The notes under the pieces: model-generated
Database searches by the model: none
Seen by the model: only the letters and a program-made list of their open reading frames with translations
Told to the model about the DNA's origin: nothing
Position numbers and translations under genes: made by a program
Origin: Oikopleura dioica
Lineage: Eukaryota > Chordata > Appendicularia > Copelata > Oikopleuridae
Reading direction: 5' to 3'
NCBI GenBank assembly: GCA_907165135.1
Contig: OU015566.1
Span: 12,570,157-12,634,156, forward strand
Length of the DNA stretch: 64,000 nucleotides
Part shown: positions 47,016 to 58,470 of the stretch, in pieces
Layout: every line of letters begins with the position of its first letter
Numbering within the stretch: the first letter of the stretch is position 1

Positions 47016-48423
47016 TTACAAAAACGATCGAACAGTAGTGTCAATGATATCAATACATTCAGTCAATTGCTCGTCGTTTATAACAAGTGGCGGTGCGAAT
47101 CGGATAATATGGCCGTGAGTGGGCTTGGCAAGGAGGCCATTGTCTTTGAGCTTGTAGCAAATTTCGGTAGCATCGTAGCCTTCGTTGATGACAATCGCAT
47201 TTAGCAGTCCTCGGCCGCGAACGAGGGAGACAATTTCTTGGGGGAGTTTTGAGAGCTCCTCGCGGAGAACTTCTCCTTTTCGGAAGGCATTTCCAGCCAG
47301 GTCTTCGTCGACGAGAACTTCAAGGGAAGCCTTTGCGACTGCGCAGGCAACTGAAAGAACTAATGAAGTCTCGATCCTAGAAAAGACTCGTACCTGGGTT
47401 TCCTCCATAAGTTGAGCCATGCTCGCCAGGACGGATAGAGAGGATCGTTTCGTGGCTACCAAGAACGGCTGAGACGGGATACACGCCCCCGCTGAGCGCC
47501 TTGCCCAAAATCAGTAAGTCTGGTTTTACATTTTCGTAATCAACAGCAAGCATCTTTCCAGTTCTTGCAAGGCCGGTCTGAACCTCATCTGCGATCCAAA
47601 GGACGTTGTATTTGTCGCACAAGGCTCTGACTCCCTTACAAAAAAATTATGTCAGAACAACTCTTTGCTACAAACCCGAAGATAGCCATCATCAGGAACA
47701 ACAACGCCAGCTTCTCCTTGAATCGGTTCAACCATAAAAGCAGCAATATTTGGATTTGCTTTGAATCGTTCTTCAAGCGCCGCCAAATCGTTGTATGGAA
47801 CGATGGAGAATCCCGGCATCTTTGGACCAAAGTTCGTGAAGCACGTTGGATCAGTTGAGCTAGAGCAGGCAGCTAGAGTTCGACCCCAGAAGTTCTCGGC
47901 GGCGAAGATGATTTCTGCTTGGTCAGCTTCGACTCCCTTTTTTTCTCGAATGATTTGGATAAATGGCGGGGTTCTCTTACCTTGACTTCATAAGCCCACT
48001 TTCTAGCGATTTTACAAGCAGTTTCACCGCCTTCAACACCTGTGTTCATCGGAAGAATTCGATCATATCCAAAGAACTTCGTGACGAATTCGGAATAAGG
48101 TCCCAATTGATCGTTAAAAAACGCACGCGAGGTCAAGTGCAGCGTCTAAAATCACCCTGAAATCATTACATAATCCGATCAGCTTTTACCTTCATTTGCT
48201 GAACGGCAGCATCAATAATCTTTGGATGACAGTGGCCCTGGTTCACAGCAGAATAAGCAGAGAGAAAGTCGAAGTATCTTTTGTCCTCCGCGTCCCACAT
48301 GTAAACCCCTTCAGCTTTTTTAATCGCGCATTTGATAGGGGCATAATTTGTGGCTCCAAATGCCGCTTCCTTTTCAAAAAGCTCGGCGGAGGAAAGCTGT
48401 CTTTTTAGTGCATTTCGTATCAT
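47016..48423 (-). CDS. OAT: Ornithine aminotransferase, mitochondrial
   Basis: Converts L-ornithine and 2-oxoglutarate to glutamate-5-semialdehyde and glutamate in the mitochondrial matrix, using PLP. Exons run from 48423 ([20 protein letters not shown], basic N-terminus fitting a mitochondrial presequence) to the stop at 47016. Recognisable blocks: [90 protein letters not shown] and [19 protein letters not shown], the last containing the PLP Lys. [11 protein letters not shown] and [20 protein letters not shown] follow near the C-terminus. About six exons with short introns; length near 420 aa as in other animals. All key residues seen are intact. Confidence 0.96.
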
Positions 48424-49030
48424 TCTGAAAAAGTTCTCTTTTTTATTGACTGTAGTTCTCTATGATTGCAAAAAGTTGAAATCAGATTTGAGATTCTCTC
48501 TCGTGCGCGAATCCAAAAGAAAAAAATAAAATCCAAACATGTCTCAAAGCAAATATGAAGACAAGTGTTTACGGCGAATTTTTATGGGCCGCCGATCAGG
48601 CTCACTTTTCATGTCCTTCTGAAAAAGGCTTGGGTTCTTAGACAGGGCGTGAATTCTCTAAGCAAGGAGGGGATTTTCAGACAGAAATATTTTTCTCAGG
48701 CACTCGTGGCCAATCCCTAAAGTTGTGACACTTTTGGAGTGATAAGAAGCTGCGAAAAAGGTGTTGCGCGTCTCAATTTGGAAGTGGAAGAATATGCCCG
48801 AAATAGTCGTACCAAGTTCAACTGGCCTTTGATTTTGAAAATAAAATATTCAGGATGCTGATTCTAGAACTTCTTCATTTATTTACCACGTCTGTTTCCG
48901 TCTGAATAATTTAAAAATTCTCCAGAACCGCCGGAAGTTTCCCGCATCCAATCAGCTCTCAACTTTCTCCATCGACAAAAAACTCTCGCTCCGAGGCAGA
49001 TCAAACCGCGCCCGGAGCAAGAAAATAAAA
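48424..49030. other. Divergent promoter region of OAT and OSCP1
   Basis: About 600 bp between divergently transcribed genes. No ORF or RNA gene supported. Confidence 0.4.
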
Positions 49031-50448
49031 ATGGAACATGTTTCGCGCTCCTTGTTGTACCAATTTTTCAGCCTTGGTTGCGAGATGATTTTTGTAATAG
49101 AGCAGAGGCTAAAAGACTCGCAAATTGAAGAAGAAAGAAGGCAGAAAGTCTTGAGAGAAATCGTCGAGAGATTTTTGTCCGAGGAAGAAATTTACAACTT
49201 GGGAAATTTCAAAGAACAATTCACGAAAATCGCGCATTGTACGACGATGAAATTGAACCCCGTATCAATGGCGAAGTTGTTTGATCTGATGACGATGGGT
49301 AAATATGAATTAACTTTTCCGAAAGCGCTAGAATAAACAAACTTTTCCTAGCTGTGAAGTATCAAGTCTTCCACTGCCGCAACCCTAAGCAAATGTATCT
49401 TTGCTTACTGAATCATTTTGAGGACCTTGAAGGAATTTGGTCAAATATAGTCCTCTGCAAACTTAAGTTTATACAGGCCCTGTATTACAGGGTAAAGGAG
49501 AGCTTATCCCGTTCGATTTTTGTCCAAATAAAAGAGCTGTTCAAAAGCATTGAAGACAGAAGAGTGAGAAAGTTTTTCACAACGAAAGTGGCTCCTATTT
49601 TCGGCGATCTTTCAGGAAGGGATATTCAGCAGATTGTTACTAAAGAAGATGTTCCCTAATATCTTTTCTAAAGCTGCAAAATGGACAATACTTCGGCGTA
49701 AAATCCTCAACGATTACCAGGTAAAATTTTGACCAGGAGCTGACGCTACAAGTCTGCTAAACAATAGATATAATGACTCTTTAAATTTTCCAGGAGCACC
49801 AGATCCGAGTTTCATTACTGTTGCGACGCGAGTTACAATTGGAAGACGCGCGTTTTGTCCTCAAGAGAACAATTCCCGACGGTTTTCAAAAACCAGGAAC
49901 GACGAAATTTTACGGAGCGATGGAAGAAAGCGATCAAGTAACTTGGGCGATGGCTGGAGGCCCTCCAGGTTGATAAAACTAACGCTTTAGATCATAAAGT
50001 TGATTCAGAGACAGTTTTGGAAGAAGAAAAGGAGCTTCAGTCAGCGGAAGATTTCGCTGGAAAACGAAATTGGAAGCTTGGCCGAAATTTATACGACGAA
50101 GCTAGCCAACAACCACGAGTTCCTGAAGACGCACCGTCTGTTTTTGAAGCCCAAACTTCGATTTTGTCGAATATGATGTTCGAGGAAAGCAAAAAAGAAA
50201 CTGCTGCTCAGTCGATGATCCAACTGTCCGTCTTACACGACGAAGCTGATGGCAAAACAGATCCAGAAGAGAAGCCAGAAAAACAAACAGTTCGTTTCGA
50301 AAAAGAAGGTGACTCTTGCCCGACCGTGAATTCCAAGAATGTCAATAGCTTCCATGTCCAAAAACTCATCAAAAATCTCCAAAGCGATGCTCAAAATGAC
50401 AAACAAGCACCTGAAGACGATTTGCTAGCAATGATGGATGCTTTATAA
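49031..50448 (+). CDS. OSCP1: OSCP1 (organic solute carrier partner 1)
   Basis: Exons 49031-49298, 49352-49615, 49674-49720, 49794-49968 and about 50000-50448. The N-terminus SLLYQFFSLGCEMIFVIEQR matches the start of OSCP1, LNPVSMAKLFDLMTM and KYQVFHCRNPKQ match its conserved core, and the final DDLLAMMDAL matches the invariant C-terminus. Exons 2 and 3 join across a GA-AG intron (CAG/GAAGGG...CTAAAG/CT), giving FGDLSAAKWTILRRK, then EHQIRVS, which aligns without gaps to the vertebrate YGGLSAGEFQLIRQ...HIRVS block. OSCP1 is reported to modulate organic solute transport and is widely kept in ciliated animals. The last intron (about 31 bp) has two possible acceptors. Confidence 0.93.
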
Positions 50449-50744
50449 ATTATAATTTTTTATCACCGAAAATCTGCCTTTTATAATCCTTTCTAGTCAA
50501 AAATTTTACATGAAAAATATATTTATTGAAATATAATTCGCCATGTTTCATCATCAAAATAAAAAAATATGAAATATTATTGTTAATTTTACAGTTTTAT
50601 ACAAATTTATACAGTCTTATATGAACCGTGAATGAATGATTAAATGAAAGATGAAATGACATACTATGCGAATTTTTTAATTATGTGCAGTATAAGGATG
50701 TATCTACAAGTAAATATTACCGGTAAAGAAAGATTGAAAAAATA

Positions 50745-51381
50745 TTAAATGAATAAGAGGCAGTGTAAAATAAACTGACCGAGACGAGGCGATTTTCGAA
50801 CGTCCTTGGCTGTTTTCTTCTTTTTGGACTTCGATGCTCTTGGTTTCGCTACTGGAGGAGTACGATCTGAGAAAATTTCTTTTTTTGTTACAAGAATACT
50901 AAGAAGTACCAGTCTGCTCGTCTTCAATGACTTCTGGTACGTAATGCTCGCCATTGTTGATATCAATCTTTCTTTTCTTCGGGAATGATTTTTCAGTTGA
51001 ATCTCCGCGCAAAAGAAAAAACTCTTTTTCTTTTAATTTCAGTATATCTTTGCATCGTGCCAGCTCCTCTCGAATTTTTTGTAGCTCTCTTTCGTACTCG
51101 GCGTGAATCGAAGATGCAAGAGCGTTTCGCTGCTCCTCTAGTTTCTGGATGACCTTTATTGACTCTTGAAGAATATGTGTAATCGGTGGAATTCCCTCAA
51201 AGCCACTTTTGATATGAATTTCGGTCATGGAGCCAAGCCTATTGTAGGCTTCAGTGAGCTTCTCGAGGCGCGTTCTCTCACTTCCGGTATTCTCAGCGGA
51301 AGATATTGCGGAAAAGCTCATCTCTCCGTTATTTTTTTTTTGTTTTGACCGTTTCAAAATCTTTGAAATCACAAAACTCAT
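50745..51381 (-). CDS. Coiled-coil protein with Lys-rich tail, unrecognised
   Basis: Two exons, 51381-50910 and 50866-50745, joined by a 43-bp GT-AG intron. The ATG at 51381 and a second at 51321 (MSFSAISSAENTG) are both possible; the second avoids a basic stretch. Residues from about 40 to 140 form a predicted coiled coil (SIKVIQKLEEQRNALASSIH, LQKIREELARCKDILKLKEK). A nuclear-localisation-like KKRKID follows, and a basic tail, KSKKKKTAKDVRKSPRLGQ. Likely a nuclear scaffold or chromatin-associated protein, but no family is recognised. It converges with OSCP1. Confidence 0.6.
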
Positions 51382-51680
51382 CGACGAAAAAAGTGCGCAA
51401 GCGCTATCAAAGCATCTTCAACGACAAAAACGGAACACCTTCATTTTGAATAAGAAACGCATCACCATCCTTGAAAGCTATTTTAAACCTCGAAAAAGGC
51501 TTTCTTCGTGCCCAAAAATAGACCACGCATAACACCGGTGAAAAGTGCAATGACAGCAGTCCCTGGCGTGTATTGCGACTGGCGGTGTATCCTGAGGCTA
51601 TTCGCGCAGTATGCGTTCCACCAAGCTGATTCTTTCAAATTAGAAGCGAATCTTTTTGCTAGAAGGATGCTTGTTTAATC
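51382..51680. other. Divergent promoter region
   Basis: About 300 bp between the divergent coiled-coil gene and the glycosyltransferase gene. A minor ORF at 51254-51532 (+) is a shadow of the coiled-coil exon. No other feature is supported. Confidence 0.4.
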
Positions 51681-53827
51681 ATGAGAACCCGGCGATTGAT
51701 AAAAATTCCCCTCGGTGGATACATTTTATGCGCACTACTCGTCTTGAACTTTTACCAATTCAATGAGAACCAAAAATTAACAGAAGAAAGATCCGAAAAG
51801 CAAGAGAAAAATGAAAAGAAGATTTTGTTCTACACCGCCGTCAGGGATTTCGGCCTGCCAAGAGCGAGGCATTACAAAATGTTCAGGTAAGAAAACTCAT
51901 AATTACGCCCTTTTTCATTCCTCTCAGGCGGCAGTTCCGAAATCTTTATGAAACCAAAGCAAATTCTTCAAACTTCTACTCTGAGATTTTCCTCGATAAC
52001 TCTGGCTACAGCAGTACATTTATGAATTACGAGGACGAGTTTCCTGACACACTATACACGAGCAACATTCCAGAATCCTTCGCCATCGACGTCATGAAAA
52101 ACGCCAACAAAAACTCACTCTTCGTGTTCATGTCCAACCACCAATTCGATATCACCGAACCTCTCATCGAAAAACTCAAAGAGCTCAAATTAGAAAACGA
52201 CGAAATCGCCTGCTTGAATCGAAAGAACGAAGCAATGCTGCCAGAATCTCTCAACAACACAATCATAAGCCAGTGTCATTGGGACATCTTCGCTATCAAC
52301 TCCAAAACTGCCGAGAAAATACGAGACGCGTTGATCGTTCAAAAAGAAGTGAAGAGAAAACAAGAGCCGGAGAGAACGATTTACGAGTATACTCAAAAAC
52401 TGCTCAAAGCGGATTATCAAGGTCTCATGGTTCAAAATAAAACTGGTCGATCAAATGGATCTGCTTATTGGACTAGTCATCTGAACTCGTTTACGACCCT
52501 TTTGAGTTGTTCGATTTCGACGAAATTCAATTATACGTAAGTGAACTTACTCTTTATTCGAATGAATTTCGAACTTTAGGGATCACTCTTATCTATGGGA
52601 AGATTTCCTCACATACCCAAACGACAGCGCCCTAAAAGCCCCATTTGACTACGATTTGGACGCTCAAATCAACGAATTGCCGCCGCAATACCAACTCAAC
52701 GACCCCCAAGATCTCATTCGCTACCTCCGACGGCCAAGAACCGCATGTTCCAAAGGAACAGTAGTGTCTTTTATAAAGTGCGCCCGCGGGGATTTCTTCG
52801 AACGAGAATGGATCCGCGACTATTATCAGAAAATGGCGAAGAAAGGAAACTTTGACTACAACATTTTCTTTCTTCTCGGAACAGGTGAGAACAGAACTTT
52901 GAATATTTTCTTCATTGAATTTTCAGGAGAAACGCTCAACGATGAAATAGACATGGAAGCGACGAAATATGACGATCTGGTCATCGGTGACTTCGTTGAT
53001 ACATATGAAAATCTTCCTCTGAAGACATTTCTTGGATTCCAGTTCTTTGCTGGTTTTTGCTACGGAAACAAGGTTTCATCAGCTTGCCATTTCATTTCTC
53101 AAGTTTTCTTTTAGAAAATCATCAATTTTCACGACTCCGACGCATTCGTCCTCCTCCCCGACATCGTCAAAGACTACAAGACAAATACAGAAATGAACAA
53201 TCGAGAAAAGAAGCCTTGGGAACCAGATCCGTTTCTCTCCGATGAATCAATTTACTGCATAAAAGGGCAGAAGATCAATATTAGATTCAAGGATGGCGAA
53301 GCTTTTCCGGGCAATATGGTCGCGACTTACACTAGCAAATGGTACAACTGGATTGCTGATTGGCCTCCAAAATATTCTATTCCAGAGGTAAGTGCATTTT
53401 GAAATCATAGATGATGTTAACTGAGTAGTACTGTAATGGAAACTGCAATTCGATGGGTCCAGAAGCGGCAATGAAAATCTGGAAAGAAGCCCAGCGCACC
53501 AACCGTTACTCAATGCGAATCGAGGACAAGTTCTACCTCGGCATTTTACGAGTCAAAGCCGGAATCCCCAATGAAAATATCGTCGCCGTAACAAACATGC
53601 TCAAGATCGATCCAAGCATGTTCAACCTCAACGGTCTCCATCGATGCATGCACGTGAGCGAAGCGGAAATGTACGAAAATCCCGATGCGAATCTTCTCGA
53701 GTTGAAGAAAATGAACAAAACTTCGTTGATGAACATGCTTACTGATTGGTACATAAATGGAGATTGGACTCAGACGCGAAAAGGATTCTTATATGGCGGG
53801 AAGGATCATCTCCTGGCAAGACAATAG
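51681..53827 (+). CDS. Beta-1,3-galactosyltransferase-like (GT31) type II membrane enzyme
   Basis: Six or so exons. The N-terminus is cytosolic MRTRRLIK followed by one helix (LGGYILCALLVLNFYQF), the type II anchor of Golgi glycosyltransferases, then a Lys/Glu-rich stem. The GT31 signature is in the middle: YDDLVIGDFVDTYENLPLKT, then FHDSDAFVLL, where DSD is the DxD metal/sugar-nucleotide motif, and YCNGNCNSMGPEAA where the family has its YPxYxxGxGYVxS block. Near the C-terminus NIVAVTNML, then DPSMFNLNGLHRCMHVS. There is an unusually long region between stem and catalytic core (about 200 residues). It probably transfers a hexose onto a glycan in the secretory pathway; the exact sugar is unknown. 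Stop at 53825-53827. Confidence 0.82.
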
Positions 53828-54032
53828 AATCGAAAATGATACATTTGCATATAGATAGTAACCAGATGTAAATTCTATATTTATTTATTTATGTTGAAAT
53901 GAGAATAAAAAGAAAGAAAAATAAAAACGAGGGTTTTGATAAACGAGTGATTCTGTTTGATAAATGAAGCAATCAAGGAAGAGTCTTAAAGTCAGTTCTT
54001 ATGAAGGTTTTCATTGATCTCCTCCGCTTATG
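53828..54032. other. Convergent 3' region
   Basis: Multiple AATAAA motifs (53904-53930) mark the 3' end of the glycosyltransferase gene. Nothing else seen. Confidence 0.5.
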
Positions 54033-54682
54033 TCATAAGAATAAAAATGAAAACCGTTCCTTCAGAATTCGAACATCGGCCAGTGCAAAAGCGCTGCTAC
54101 AAGTTTGGCATAAAGGCAACCGCTTGGTATTTCCAGCTTCTTCAGCAAGACAACCGTAGCAAAATTGATGAGAGCAGTTTGAGATGTAAGCTCGTTGTCG
54201 GAAAATGACATCTTCAAAAAATATATTTCCTTGATTTTGGTGAGCCTTACCTGGATCGAATTCTTTGGAGCATATTTTACAAGTGCGGTCATCAATGCAT
54301 TTTTGAATAGTATTCGCAGCTAGCATCGCTACTTTGAGATCATTCGTTGTTGATATTGATTTGATGAGGTTCTTGCACTCGGCTAAAGATGCATTTTCAG
54401 CCATAAATTAGTATATTTGCCTTACCAAAAGAGGGTTAGTAGCAGCTTCGCAACAGCTCTTCTCCTCGAATTCATGAAATCTAAGAATTTTGTCGCAGTT
54501 TTTCGCAGGACACTTGAATCTTCGCCCTTCAAGCTCGTAAACTGGCAGCTTTTCAATAAAAGTCTGATCTTCTTCTATCGACCATTCGATTTCTTCATAA
54601 CTTGGAAGTTTGAAAGCGCAGTTTTCACAGAGCAGGAGAACTGGGGCATCAATCCGGCAAAATGTGACTTTGTCGAACATAT

Positions 54683-57600
54683 TTAGGCTTACCGCGGTGT
54701 TTTCTATTTTTCAGGCTCTTTTGAAAAATCTCCCCATACTTTCAGAACATATGCATCAAGACAAGCCTTGAAAAACTGCACTTGCAGAATTTTCGATATG
54801 AGTCATCTTACCCCCTTTTTTGGGGGATTTTTAGCAAGAAAAAAAGCACTAGTTTGATTAGAAGCGGCTTTTGAGTGCGTGCTAGATCGATTTTGATAAT
54901 TTGATGCCTACCATGTGAAAGATAAGCGCAAGATGCATCGATACATATGAAATTTATTATTGCGGAGTACTTCCTTCATATGATTCTAGAGCTCCAAAGT
55001 TGACGCAAGCAGCCAGATACGAAAATCCAATATTATCAACTTCTGATATAAGCATGCTATGATGATGTTTTATAGCTCAAATTGAAGCTTATAAATTACT
55101 GAACAAAATGGTGTGGTATTTTTTTGACCAGCCGGTTGTGCTTCCGGTTCGTCGCGGTTCATACCCGGAAATAGGTCAAAATGTAGAAATATGTATATCA
55201 AATGAATTAATTTTCAACAGCGAATCTTTTGAACATATTCAGAAGTTCAACCGCCCGGTTATGATTGCGGTTCATGGTGGTTCATGGTGGTTCAAGCGCA
55301 GAAATGAACAAAATAGCAGCAATATGTATATCAAATTGAAACATAAATTAAGAACATTCATAAAATCATTTAATAAGCCCGAACCAACCGGTTGTTCTCC
55401 CGGTAAATGGCGGTTCCAAACGGTTCAAGCCGGTTCAAGCTAAAAACATGCTCAAAGTGGTTCAATATGGTTATCACATGTATTCATTTACAATAGCGAA
55501 GCTTTCTAGCATATTATGAAATTCAACCGCCCGGTTATTCTTGCGGTTCATGGTGGTTAATCGTGGTTCAAGCCCAGACATGAACAAAATAGCATCAATA
55601 TGCATATCAAATTGAATCTTGTATTAAGTACATTCGTCGAATCATTGAATAAGCCCAAACCACCCGGTAACTCTCGTGGAAAAAGGCGGTTTCGGACGGT
55701 TCAAGCCGGTTAAAGCCGAATATATGCTCAAAGTGGTTCAATATGTATATCAAATGAATGTTTATTAAAAAGCACGTCTTTTGAAACTTTAACGAGATCC
55801 GGACGCGTGGTAAAACACTAGATATGCGCAAACCGCCCGGTTTTAATCGATTTTGTCTCTTTAAACGGGCAAAAATAAGGTAAGGCCAGGCCCGTTTATT
55901 CAATTCAGTCTGAGACGGGGCCAAGCCGACCCGAAGGAAATAAACGGGCCTGGTCTCCCCTTCGGGTCGGCTTGACCCCGTCTGAGACTGAATTGTATAA
56001 CGGGCCTAGCCTGTCCTTCGGTTCGGCTTGGCCCCGTTGCAGACTGAATTGAATAAACGGGCCTTGCCTCCTCTTCGGATCGGCTTGGCCCCGTCGCAGA
56101 CTGAATTGAATAAACGGGCCTGGCCTCCCCTTCGGGTCGGCTTGGCTTCGTCTCAGACTGAATTGAATAAACGGGCCTGGCCTCCCCTTCGGGTCGGCTT
56201 GGCCCCGTCTCAGACTGCATTGTTTAAACGGGCCTGGCCTCCCCTTCGGGTCGGCTTGGCCCCGTCGCAGACTGAATTGAATAAACGGGCCTGGCCTCCC
56301 CTTCGGGTCGGCTTGGCCCCGTCTCAGACTGAATTGTATAACGGGCCTAGCCTGTCCTTCGGGTCGGCTTTGCCCCGTCGCAGACTGAATTGAATAAACG
56401 GGCCTTGCCTCCCCTTCGGGTCGGCTTGGCTTCGTCTCAGACTGAATTGAATAAACGGGCCTGGCCTCCCCTTCGGGTCGGCTTGGCCCCGTCTCAGACT
56501 TAATTGTTTGAACGGGCCTGGCCTCCCCTTCGGGTCGGCTTGGCCCCGTCGCAGACTGAATTGAATAAATGGGCCTGGCCTCCCCTTCGGGTCGGCTTGG
56601 CCCCGTGGCAGACTGAATTGTTTGAACGGGCCTGGCCTCCCCTTCGGGTCGGCTTGGCCCCGTCTCAGACTGAATTGTATAAACGGGCCTGGCCTTCCCT
56701 TCGGGTCGGCTTGGCCCCGTCGCAGACTGAATCGAATAAACGGGCCTGGCCTCCCCTTCGGGTCGGCTTGGCCCCGTCGCAGACTGAATTGAATAAACGG
56801 GCCTTGCCTCCCCTTCGGGTCGGCTTGGCCCCGTCTCAGACTGAATTGAATAAACGGGCCTGGCCTTTCCTTATTTTTGCCCGTTTAAAGAGACAAAATC
56901 GATTAAAACCGGGCGGTTTGCGCATATTCAGTGTTTTACCACGCGTCCGGATCTCGTTAAAGTTTCAAAAGACGTGCTTTTTAATAAACATTCATTTGAT
57001 ATACATATTGAACCACTTTGAGCATATATTCGGCTTTAACCGGCTTGAACCGTCCGAAACCGCCTTTTTCCACGAGAGTTACCGGGTGGTTTGGGCTTAT
57101 TCAATGATTCGACGAATGTACTTAATACAAGATTCAATTTGATATGCATATTGATGCTATTTTGTTCATGTCTGGGCTTGAACCACGATTAACAACCATG
57201 AACCGCAAGAATAACCGGGCGGTTGAATTTCATAATATGCTAGAAAGCTTCGCTATTGTAAATGAATACATGTGATAACCATATTGAACCACTTTGAGCA
57301 TGTTTTTAGCTTGAACCGGCTTGAACCGTTTGGAACCGCCATTTACCGGGAGAACAACCGGTTGGTTCGGGCTTATTAAATGATTTTATGAATGTTCTTA
57401 ATTTATGTTTCAATTTGATATACATATTGCTGCTATTTTGTTCATTTCTGCGCTTGAACCACCATGAACCACCATGAACCGCAATCATAACCGGGCGGTT
57501 GAACTTCTGAATATGTTCAAAAGATTCGCTGTTGAAAATTAATTCATTTGATATACATATTTCTACATTTTGACCTATTTCCGGGTATGAACCGCGACGA

Positions 57601-58067
57601 ACCGGAAGCACAACCGGCTGGTCAAAAAAATACCACACCATTTTGTTCAGTAATTTATAAGCTTCAATTTGAGCTATAAAACATCATCATAGCATGCTTA
57701 TATCAGAAGTTGATAATATTGGATTTTCGTATCTGGCTGCTTGCGTCAACTTTGGAGCTCTAGAATCATATGAAGGAAGTACTCCGCAATAATAAATTTC
57801 ATATGTATCGATGCATCTTGCGCTTATCTTTCACATGGTAGGCATCAAATTATCAAAATCGATCTAGCACGCACTCAAAAGCCGCTTCTAATCAAACTAG
57901 TGCTTTTTTTCTTGCTAAAAATCCCCCAAAAAAGGGGGTAAGATGACTCATATCGAAAATTCTGCAAGTGCAGTTTTTCAAGGCTTGTCTTGATGCATAT
58001 GTTCTGAAAGTATGGGGAGATTTTTCAAAAGAACCTTGAAAATCGAAAAACACCGCGGTAAGCCTAA
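54683..58067. mobile_element. Foldback transposon, 3385 bp, long near-identical arms
   Basis: The ends read TTAGGCTTACCGCGGTG inward on both sides and are flanked by ACATAT (54677-54682 and 58068-58073), a 6-bp duplication. The inverted arms are about 1.25 kb each (54683-~55940 and ~56815-58067) and almost identical: both contain the same 111-codon frame (55108-55443 plus; 57306-57641 minus) and differ at only a few places, for example near 55820 and 56925. Arms contain repeated GGTTCAAGCCGGTTCAAG and ACCGCCCGGTT phrases. A 57-bp tandem array fills the centre. No transposase motif is seen. It interrupts exon 2 of the RING gene. Confidence 0.9.
55941..56870 (+). repeat. 57-bp tandem array, about 16 copies
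   Basis: The unit contains GGCCTGGCCTCCCCTTCGGG and GTCGGCTTGGCCCCGTC and recurs every 57 bases (for example CTTCGGG at 56244 and 56301), head to tail in one orientation. A single inverted unit at about 55900-55940 belongs to the left arm. Because 57 is a multiple of three, frames stay open through it on both strands (19-residue repeats such as KRAWPPLRVGLAPSQTELN). Units differ by a few bases and one or two are a base or more longer or shorter. It is markedly GC-richer than the surroundings. Confidence 0.92.
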
Positions 58068-58470
58068 ACATATTCTTGGTGATCTCTCTAATGCTTTGTA
58101 AAAGAATGGAATAGAAAGCTAGAATTACCCGCATTCTTCACAATTTTGATCCGTACAAGTGTCGGAAAAGAAGAACTCTTCGGTGATGCTGAAATTTATT
58201 CTTTCCATGCGATGCTATCTCTCGATGTTTTGCAAATGAGAGCCCTAAATCCCGCTAGAACTTGTTTTTAATACAGTGAGTCTCTAAGACGTTTATATTT
58301 TTCACAACAATTGAGGTTATCTAGAGCCTTTTTATCGCATCGAAACGATCAAAAATCGAGAAATCAAAAAAATAAATCAAATTTATTTTCAGAATTTAAA
58401 TAGTAGTTAGTACAGTAATCAGGTTAGTTTTCATCAGTCATTCGAACATGTTACTAAAGTCCTCGACTTT

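Larger units (their letters stand above)
54033..58208 (-). pseudogene. RING/zinc-finger gene split by a foldback element
   Basis: Exon 1 is 58208-58129 (MERINFSITEEFFFSDTCTD, then CEEC). Exon 2 begins at 58093, is cut at 58068 by a 3.4-kb element, and resumes at 54676 or 54682 as FDKVTFCRIDAPVLLLCENC and CPAKNCDKILRFHEFEEKSC. Exon 3 is 54377-54033 and holds a RING-like finger: CKICSKEFDP, then CSHQFCYGCLAEEAG and LCQTCSSAF. Removing the element and one copy of its 6-bp duplication gives 702 coding bases with every phase in register (233 aa). The pattern of Cys pairs upstream suggests additional zinc sites. An E3 ubiquitin ligase role is possible. As the sequence stands, the exon is interrupted, so the allele is either null or restarts at the ATG inside the duplicated ATATGT. 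Confidence 0.72.

Noticed and set aside
49354-49659. OSCP1 exon read to the in-frame stop after VTKEDVP
   Set aside because: Homology to the vertebrate protein breaks after FGDLS and resumes after the 58-bp GA-AG intron.
56028-57142. Long ORFs through the 57-bp array encoding 19-residue repeats
   Set aside because: The unit length is a multiple of three and happens to lack stops, so frames stay open on both strands; no start context, signal or domain supports a protein.
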